Below are positions 6,348 through 11,717 of a DNA stretch of 11,717 nt, piece after piece. Under the pieces are notes generated by a model, which did no database searches, was not told the origin of the DNA, and worked only from the letters and a program-made list of their open reading frames with translations. Source of the stretch: Dehalococcoidales bacterium (GTDB lineage: Bacteria; Chloroflexota; Dehalococcoidia; Dehalococcoidales; UBA3254). The DNA lies in assembly GCA_028718465.1 (NCBI GenBank), contig JAQULX010000046.1:1-11717 (forward strand), in the 5' to 3' direction. Every line of letters begins with the position of its first letter. Position 1 is the stretch's first letter. The position numbers and the translations under genes are program-made.

Positions 6348-6349
6348 GG
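6329..6349 (-). repeat. Inverted heptamer copy, right border of the S23 cassette
   Basis: Read on the minus strand this gives CAGTTTT, AAGTTTT and AGGTTC in register, a degenerate inverted copy of the left array at 5877-5911. It ends where the korG GGAGG begins (6348). On its own it would be unremarkable; its meaning comes from the pairing with the left array. Confidence 0.6.
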
Positions 6350-6352
6350 AGG
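6348..6352 (+). promoter_or_regulatory. Strong ribosome binding site that fixes the korG TTG start
   Basis: GGAGG lies 5 bases before TTG 6358-6360. No ATG or GTG start in the korG frame fits the family N-terminus, so this site decides the start. It also marks the point where the inserted cassette ends. Confidence 0.75.
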
Positions 6353-6357
6353 TTACC

Positions 6358-6921
6358 TTGGGCAGACGGGAACTAAGAATAGCGGGATTCGGCGGGCAGG
6401 GAGTTGTCCTGGCCGGTAATATCGTCGGCCAGGCCGTGGCCGTTTATGATAAACAATATGCCGCTTTTACCCAGAACTACGGGCCCGAAGCGCGCGGCGG
6501 TTCCTGCACGGCGGAAGTGGTGGCGGCTGAGGAGCCGATCGGTTATCCTTATCTTACCAATCCAAATATGGTCGTGGCTTTATCCCAGGATGCCTATAAC
6601 AAGTACGGCAAGGGGCTTCCTCCGGAGACCTTGCTCATCGTCGATCCCGACCTCGTGAAGCCCGACGCGGCTGACAGCCATCCATATCTGACAGTTCCTT
6701 CCAACCGTATGGCCAGGGAGATGGGCAGGGTAGTTGTCGCCAATATTATATTACTGGGTTTTATCGCAGCCGTCAGCGACTTCGTCTCGGCGGAGGCGCT
6801 CCGGAATTCGGTATTAGCCACGGTCCCCAAAGGGACCGGAGAATTTAACATGAAAGCTTTCGAGCTGGGTTACAAGTACGGGCAGGACAATGGCAAAGGG
6901 AGAGGCAGCGCTGATGACTAA
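6358..6921 (+). CDS. korG: 2-oxoacid:ferredoxin oxidoreductase gamma subunit
   Basis: This is the gamma subunit of the 2-oxoacid:ferredoxin oxidoreductase, thought to take part in CoA binding. It opens with ELRIAGFGGQGVVLAGNIVG (5-24), the signature of the family, and has QNYGPEARGGSCTAEVV at about 40-56. Its 187 aa is typical. The start is TTG with a strong GGAGG. The last 8 bases of the gene contain the start of the next gene (ATGACTAA), so the two are translationally coupled. It is separated from korDAB only by the S23 cassette; without that insertion the order would be a compact korDABG. Confidence 0.92.
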   Translation: MGRRELRIAGFGGQGVVLAGNIVGQAVAVYDKQYAAFTQNYGPEARGGSCTAEVVAAEEPIGYPYLTNPNMVVALSQDAYNKYGKGLPPETLLIVDPDLVKPDAADSHPYLTVPSNRMAREMGRVVVANIILLGFIAAVSDFVSAEALRNSVLATVPKGTGEFNMKAFELGYKYGQDNGKGRGSADD

Positions 6922-9900
6922 GGGGGTTTCGGTAGTCGGGTCCGGGATAATGGCTGCCCAGTGCGCTCTGACTCTGGCTGAAATGGGAATCGATGTCTCT
7001 TTGATCACCCCTTCACCGTCCCTGGACCTTGACAGGCCAGATCATCCGATCGCTCCTTCCCATGAACTGCTGCATGTCTGGCCGCTCCTGTTGAGGGCTG
7101 CCAGCCATTCCCGCGTTAAGCTGTATACTAACTGCCGGATCAGGAATGTCACCGGAAAGCCCGGCAAATTCAATATTAAAGCAGGGATAAAACCCCGCTA
7201 TATAAAGGAAGACTTATGTACCGGCTGCGGCAAATGTGAAGAAGAATGCTCGGTTAAGGTACAGGTCAGCATCAACGGGCATAAATATACCCGCAGCGCC
7301 ATCCATTCTCCGATACCCGGATTGAAAACAGTCCCCTCAGCCTATTGTATCGATAAAGATGGAATTTCCCCCTGCCGCGCCAATTGTCCCCTGGGTATTA
7401 ATGTGCAGGGCTATATCGCTCTGATAGGAAAGGGCAAAATTGACAAGGCCCTGGCTTTGATAAATGATGTCGCCCCGATGGCGGGGGTGCTGGGACGTTT
7501 ATGCACCCATCCCTGTGAGACTAAATGCACTCGAGGTCAAGTCGACAGCCCCGTATTTATCCAGTCGCTGCACCGCTATGCCTCTGATAAAGCATCCGGC
7601 GGAATAAAATATGCCCGTAAAGCACCCGAAGGGTCGCGAAAAGAGAAGATTGCCATCATCGGTTCGGGCCCGGCCGGACTTACGGCGGCCTGGGAGCTGG
7701 CGAGGCGGGGCTACCGCCCAACCATTTTTGAGTCCCACGCGGTTATCGGCGGCATGCTGGCCACCGGGATTCCCCGGTTCCGCCTTCCACGGGAAATCCG
7801 GGAAAAGGAAGTGGAAGCTATTCTTTCTCTTGGGGTAGATATAAAGACCGGAGTCACCGTCGGCAGGGATGTAACTTATGCCGATTTGATTGATCGCGGC
7901 TACAAGGCGTTCTTCCTGGCTATCGGCGCTCATCAGAACAACAAATTGAATATTCCAGGTGAAGACCTCAGCGGAGTGGTAGACTGTATCTCCCTGCTCT
8001 TTTCCCTGAACCTGAAGGTGGGAGCTTCCGTCGGTTCCAATATTGTGGTGGTCGGCGGAGGCAATAGCGCGGTCGATTCAGCCAGAAGCGCCAGGAGAGT
8101 CAGCAAAGGCGATGTGCGCATTCTCTGCGTAACCGACAAAATGACCGCTATTAAAGAAGAAGTGGATGAAGTCCAAAAGGAAGGCATCCCGATCGATTAC
8201 AATGTCTCTGTCGTTGAGATACTGGGTGACGGCGAGAGAGTCACCGGCGTCCGCTGCCAGAAGGTAAAAAATGTTGTTTTTGATTCCGAAGGCAAGATCA
8301 GTATGGAATATATCCCCGACTCGGAATTCATTCTCAAAGCGGACCATGTTGTCATAGCTATCGGCCAGACGCCCAACTCATCGGTATTGAATATCAGGAA
8401 CCTCAAACTCGGCCGCAATGCTGTTATCACTGTGGATCCTTTGACCCTGATGACCAGCATCCCCGGCATTTTTGCCGGAGGCGATGCCGTCACGGGATCG
8501 AATAATGTGGTCAGCGCCATGGCGGCCGGTCTTAAGGTCGCCGAATCCATTGACAGATATATCAAAGGCCAGGACCTGGCAAGAGGCCGCACACTGGAAG
8601 CCCCGCAGGCTGTCGAGATCAATGTCGAGGACCGAAAAGCGACGTCACATAAAAGAGCCCGAATGCCGGCCTTACCACTATTGAAGCGGAAGGGCAACTA
8701 TGAGGAAACAAATCTGGGCCTGCCGGAGGAAATAGCCGCTCGGGAAGCCGGGCGCTGCCTGAATTGCGCTATCTGCTGCGAATGCATGGAGTGCGAGCAG
8801 GTCTGTGAGCTAAAAGCCGTTTTTCATCAGGACAGCGCCAGATCGATAGAGATTGAAGCCGAGAGGATAGTGAATTTCGTTTCCCCGGCACAGAATATAT
8901 CTGAAATCAAAAAGCCCGGTATTTATAACATTGAATATGCCGATGATGGTGTAGCTTCCGAGCTGGCGCGGGCTTCGTCAGTGGCGTTGTCGGTGGCGAT
9001 CGATCTGAATCTCAAGGAATCCGACAAAAGAGAGCCGGCGGTGGTACCGAAGAACGGGCAGTCCCGGTTTGCAGTAGATGGGCAAGCAGAACGAACAGCC
9101 CTCTTCCTTTGCCGCTGCGGCGACAGCATCAGTTCTGTGATAGATTTCTCCAGGGTAGCCCGTGAGATTGCCGGATTACCGGGTGTCCACAGTATCAGGG
9201 AGATTGCTCAGTCATGTACTGAAGAAGGCGCCCGGGAAATTAAAGATTATATCGAAAAGCATCAGATCAACCATGTCGTGCTGGCAGCCTGCCGCTGCTG
9301 TAATCTGGACCAGATCTGTTTTAGCTGTACCGACCGCCGGGTGATGTGCCAGAATAACCTGCTGTCCGACCTGCCTTCCGGTGCTAATATTGAGTTTACC
9401 AATATCCGGGAGCAGTGCGCCTGGGTACATAAAGATGATCCTGAAGGGGCTACCGAAAAAGCGGTCGGTCTGATCTCCACCGGCATAGCCCGGGCGCAGA
9501 AGCTGCTGCCCGCGATTTATGAAGCCCGGACTGTCAATAACAAGGTCCTGATTATCGGCACAGGGCTTTCCAGCCTGGTTGCTTCCGAGAACCTTGCCGC
9601 GCAGGGATACCCGATTGTTTTTATCTCCAGCATAGAAGCCGGCGACTTCAAGTCGCTGCGTATTGGGACTCCGGCCCAGCGGGAGCATATTCTCAGCGCA
9701 GCCGGCCAACTGGCCAGGCAGTGTATTCCCATCAACCCGTGGCCTGAGTATATGGAGTTGAACGGCGCGCCAGGCAGATATGAAGCCGTGGTTAGATACG
9801 GGGCCAGGACCGAACGCATCGAAGCCGGTGTGGTTATTCTGGACCTGTTGAATGCCGGAAAAGAGCCGCTGGACATCCTGGCTAACAGCAATCTGATAAG

Positions 9901-10366
9901 CCGGGTCATGGCGCGCCAGCATCACTTTGGACGGGTATCCAGCCTTGACTCCTGCCTGGCGCACTCATTTACAGTCAGGGAGACCGCCGGGATTTTTATT
10001 ATCGTTCCTTCCGGCTCACCGTCGATTGATCAACAGATCACCATGGGCGAAGCGGCTGCGGCCAGAGCTTCAGCCTATTTGAGACAGGAAGCTTTCCAGC
10101 CTCGATCCAGCTCGGTCGTTATTAACTCCCGTTTCTGCCGCGGATGCGGGGACTGCACCCGGCTTTGCCCGTATATCGAGATAAAGCCCGGTGCTGAAGG
10201 GATTATGTCCGCAGAGGTCGACCCGGCGCTATGTTTCGGCTGCGGGGCCTGTATCTCTGTTTGCCCGACCGGCGCCATCACCCAGCCGCTTCAGAGCGAG
10301 AGGGGAATCACCGCCGCCCTGGAGTCTATTTTGAAAAGAACTGGGAGTGTGAGTGAAGCGGAATGA
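6914..10366 (+). CDS. HdrA-type FAD/iron-sulfur protein with an inserted GltD (NADPH-oxidoreductase) module
   Basis: This is a soluble electron-transfer flavoprotein of about 1150 aa. In order: an HdrA-like Rossmann start (VVGSGIMAAQ, 7-16), a segment ending in PRYIKEDLCTGCGKCEEEC (cluster C102-C112), and a GltD-like Cys domain (SPCRANCPLGINVQGYIALI from about 152). Next come a GltD FAD site (IIGSGPAGLTAAWELA near 248) and NAD(P) site (VVVGGGNSAVDSA near 378), with GIFAGGDAV near 517. A Cys-rich return to HdrA follows (C615-C631), then LFLCRCG (C733), ACRCCNLDQICFSC (from 792), NIREQCAWVH, a second Rossmann motif near 877, and two C-terminal [4Fe-4S] motifs (C1075-C1085, C1107-C1117). HdrA is the flavin-based bifurcating subunit of heterodisulfide reductase complexes; the GltD part implies NAD(P)H exchange. 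ATG 6914 overlaps korG by 8 bases; an in-frame ATG 24 bases upstream is less likely. Confidence 0.88.
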   Translation: MTKGVSVVGSGIMAAQCALTLAEMGIDVSLITPSPSLDLDRPDHPIAPSHELLHVWPLLLRAASHSRVKLYTNCRIRNVTGKPGKFNIKAGIKPRYIKEDLCTGCGKCEEECSVKVQVSINGHKYTRSAIHSPIPGLKTVPSAYCIDKDGISPCRANCPLGINVQGYIALIGKGKIDKALALINDVAPMAGVLGRLCTHPCETKCTRGQVDSPVFIQSLHRYASDKASGGIKYARKAPEGSRKEKIAIIGSGPAGLTAAWELARRGYRPTIFESHAVIGGMLATGIPRFRLPREIREKEVEAILSLGVDIKTGVTVGRDVTYADLIDRGYKAFFLAIGAHQNNKLNIPGEDLSGVVDCISLLFSLNLKVGASVGSNIVVVGGGNSAVDSARSARRVSKGDVRILCVTDKMTAIKEEVDEVQKEGIPIDYNVSVVEILGDGERVTGVRCQKVKNVVFDSEGKISMEYIPDSEFILKADHVVIAIGQTPNSSVLNIRNLKLGRNAVITVDPLTLMTSIPGIFAGGDAVTGSNNVVSAMAAGLKVAESIDRYIKGQDLARGRTLEAPQAVEINVEDRKATSHKRARMPALPLLKRKGNYEETNLGLPEEIAAREAGRCLNCAICCECMECEQVCELKAVFHQDSARSIEIEAERIVNFVSPAQNISEIKKPGIYNIEYADDGVASELARASSVALSVAIDLNLKESDKREPAVVPKNGQSRFAVDGQAERTALFLCRCGDSISSVIDFSRVAREIAGLPGVHSIREIAQSCTEEGAREIKDYIEKHQINHVVLAACRCCNLDQICFSCTDRRVMCQNNLLSDLPSGANIEFTNIREQCAWVHKDDPEGATEKAVGLISTGIARAQKLLPAIYEARTVNNKVLIIGTGLSSLVASENLAAQGYPIVFISSIEAGDFKSLRIGTPAQREHILSAAGQLARQCIPINPWPEYMELNGAPGRYEAVVRYGARTERIEAGVVILDLLNAGKEPLDILANSNLISRVMARQHHFGRVSSLDSCLAHSFTVRETAGIFIIVPSGSPSIDQQITMGEAAAARASAYLRQEAFQPRSSSVVINSRFCRGCGDCTRLCPYIEIKPGAEGIMSAEVDPALCFGCGACISVCPTGAITQPLQSERGITAALESILKRTGSVSEAE

Positions 10367-10767
10367 GCAAGAACAATACCAGCATCGTGGTTTTTGCCTG
10401 CAACTGGGATGGTTTGAGCTGTATCGAGGACGCAGCTCAAAAGCGGCTGACCTTTCCTTCCTGCGTTAATATTGTCCGGGTTAGCTGCCTGTCGCGGGTG
10501 CATACGGGATTTATGCTTAAAGCTCTTGAAATGGGCGCCGACGGTGTCATGCTGCTGGGCTGTGATCCCCGGAGCTGCCATTTCGGCATTGAGGAAAAGC
10601 TGGTCGATCAGAATTTCGAAAAAGCCCGGAGCATAATGAGGCTACTCGGATTGAAGGAAGAGAGACTGGTTCTTGTACGGCTGCCTCACGGAGACAGCGC
10701 CTCTTTTATCAAGCGTGTGACTGATTTTGCGGACCAGTTCGATAAACTCGATATTGTTAAATTTTGA
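10363..10767 (+). CDS. mvhD: MvhD-like [2Fe-2S] electron-transfer subunit (hydrogenase iron-sulfur subunit family)
   Basis: This is the small protein that relays electrons between an electron-donating enzyme and HdrA. Family marks are FACNWDGLSC at 11-20 (C13, C20), VSCLSRV with C42, MGADGVMLLGCDPRSCHFG at 57-75 (C67, C72), and the LLGLKEERLVLVRLPHGDSASF segment near 94-115. Its 134 aa is normal. The ATG overlaps the HdrA stop as ATGA, and the next gene starts 14 bases after its stop. No MvhAG hydrogenase genes are next to it in the window. As in other bacterial Hdr clusters, its partner may be the GltD-containing HdrA or another dehydrogenase rather than a [NiFe] hydrogenase. Confidence 0.88.
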   Translation: MSKNNTSIVVFACNWDGLSCIEDAAQKRLTFPSCVNIVRVSCLSRVHTGFMLKALEMGADGVMLLGCDPRSCHFGIEEKLVDQNFEKARSIMRLLGLKEERLVLVRLPHGDSASFIKRVTDFADQFDKLDIVKF

Positions 10768-10781
10768 GGTAGTATATAAAA

Positions 10782-11717
10782 TTGTCTAACCTGGAACATG
10801 AAATTAGAGATTCTAAAGTCAGGCTGTGCCTGGACTGCGGCAAATGCACCGCGGTCTGCCCGGTAGCCCGGTATAACAGTGATTTTAATCCCCGGCTTAT
10901 CATTCAGAAAATGCTGAGCGGACAATCCGGCAGCATCGATGAGGCGGTCTGGTACTGTCTTAACTGCCAGATGTGCTATGAACGCTGCAACTACCGGGTC
11001 AAATTTCCTGAATTCATTACCGCGCTACGGGCGGAGTCGGTGAATAAGGGAGTTCAGGTTCAATGCAGTCACGGCGGGATGCTCCAGGCCACAATGCGCA
11101 TGATGTCGCACCGGGATGTCAAACAGGAGAGGCTCGAATGGCTTCCCGATGACATTGTTCTGACCGAGCAGTCCGATACCCGTTTCTTTGTCGGCTGTGC
11201 CCCGTATTTTGATGTTATCTTTGATGATCTGGGAGTCAAAACCCTGGACGGCGTCATTGGTGCCCTTCGTTTATTGAATAAAGCCGGAATATCCTTTAAT
11301 CTTCTGGCAAACGAGCGCTGCTGCGGCCGGGACCTTCTTCTCCAGGGAGATAAAGAGGGTTTTCTGTCCCTGGCGCGTATGAATATGGACGAGTTCTCCC
11401 ACCACGGCGTTAAGAAGATTATCACTTACTGTCCTGAATGCTATGCCTGTTTGAAACTGGAATACCCCAGGGCACTGCCGGGTAATAGCGGAATTGAAAT
11501 CGTAAGCCTGGTTGAGTTGATAGCGCCCCTGGTCAAGGATAAAAAGCTGGCCCTGGACGGTTCGACCCTGCAGGTTACCTATCATGATCCCTGTACGCTG
11601 GGACGGACCTTCAGGTTATTTGATGAGCCCCGCCAGATGCTGGCAGGGATACCGGGTGTAAGCCTGGTAGAAATGGAGCACAACCGGGAGAATTCCCTGT
11701 GCTGCGGCGCCAATCCC
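10782..11717 (+). CDS. Fused HdrC-HdrB (HdrD-like) heterodisulfide reductase subunit, runs off window
   Basis: This is the thiol/disulfide-handling part of a heterodisulfide reductase-type complex, in one chain. An N-terminal HdrC part carries two [4Fe-4S] sites, CLDCGKCTAVCP at 16-27 and CLNCQMCYERC at 59-69. An HdrB-like CCG-domain part follows. The first CCG site is C139 (VGCAPY), CCG at 180-182 and CPEC at 217-220. The second starts with HDPCTLGR (C271) and CCGANP (307 on) and is cut by the window end. CCG domains bind the noncubane [4Fe-4S] cluster in HdrB. No ATG is possible, because TAG closes the frame at 10770-10772. TTG 10782-10784 is the best start, with GAGG 12 bases before it, a rather long gap. 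All 312 codons in the window are open. The acceptor is unknown; relatives include HdrD, GlpC and DsrK. Confidence 0.86.
   Translation, partial: MSNLEHEIRDSKVRLCLDCGKCTAVCPVARYNSDFNPRLIIQKMLSGQSGSIDEAVWYCLNCQMCYERCNYRVKFPEFITALRAESVNKGVQVQCSHGGMLQATMRMMSHRDVKQERLEWLPDDIVLTEQSDTRFFVGCAPYFDVIFDDLGVKTLDGVIGALRLLNKAGISFNLLANERCCGRDLLLQGDKEGFLSLARMNMDEFSHHGVKKIITYCPECYACLKLEYPRALPGNSGIEIVSLVELIAPLVKDKKLALDGSTLQVTYHDPCTLGRTFRLFDEPRQMLAGIPGVSLVEMEHNRENSLCCGANP

Noticed and set aside
6890..6913. Upstream ATG for the HdrA-like gene
   Set aside because: It would add eight residues before the Rossmann motif and deepen the overlap with korG; the GGAGAGG at about 6899-6905 is well placed for ATG 6914.
9212..9964. 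Minus-strand open frame of 250 codons opposite the HdrA gene
   Set aside because: It lies wholly inside a clearly coding gene on the other strand, has no recognisable domain and no upstream signals; a shadow frame.

Overview
The window looks like a piece of an anaerobic bacterium's energy-metabolism region. Almost every intact gene encodes a low-potential electron carrier or flavoprotein: an NADH-linked NuoE/NuoF/[FeFe]-hydrogenase set, a four-subunit 2-oxoacid:ferredoxin oxidoreductase, and a heterodisulfide-reductase (Hdr)-type electron-transfer module. Promoters are sigma70-like, and starts include GTG and TTG. An lpxB fragment at the left edge suggests a diderm (lipid A-making) organism. 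That inference is weakened because the DNA next to lpxB looks like a rearrangement or chimera junction. I cannot name the taxon.

Layout. Left block, minus strand (1-3015): transcription runs from a strong promoter near 3064-3093 through a NuoE/HndA-like subunit, a short NuoF/HndC-like subunit and an HndD/HydA-like subunit. The last is cut off just after its first H-cluster motif. It ends in a few out-of-family residues and is followed 4 bases later by the start of lpxB, which leaves the window. A second frame across the junction ends in a TGA that overlaps the lpxB GTG, as if the tail of a different lpxB-coupled gene had been joined to the hydrogenase.

Middle (3016-3596): a divergent intergenic region. 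It holds the minus-strand promoter, a perfect 17-bp hairpin plus T-run that reads as a minus-strand terminator, a frameshifted gene tail directly upstream of that terminator, and a plus-strand promoter near 3504-3532.

Right block, plus strand (3597-11717): korD-korA-korB-korG are followed by a very large HdrA-GltD-HdrA fusion, an MvhD-like subunit and a fused HdrC-HdrB protein that runs off the window. Most neighbours overlap by a few bases, so this is one operon. The likely logic is that 2-oxoacid oxidation makes reduced ferredoxin. The Hdr module would couple ferredoxin, pyridine nucleotide (through the GltD part) and a thiol/disulfide or other acceptor (through HdrB), possibly by flavin-based electron bifurcation or confurcation. 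The substrate and terminal acceptor cannot be read from the sequence.

The operon is interrupted between korB and korG by an A+T-rich cassette of about 470 bp. It carries a gene for a 23S rRNA intervening-sequence type four-helix-bundle (S23) protein, broken by one in-frame TAG. It is bounded by heptamer repeats (AAGTTCT/AAGTTTT) in inverted orientation. The cassette sits exactly between the korB stop and the korG ribosome binding site, and is the most mobile-element-like feature here.
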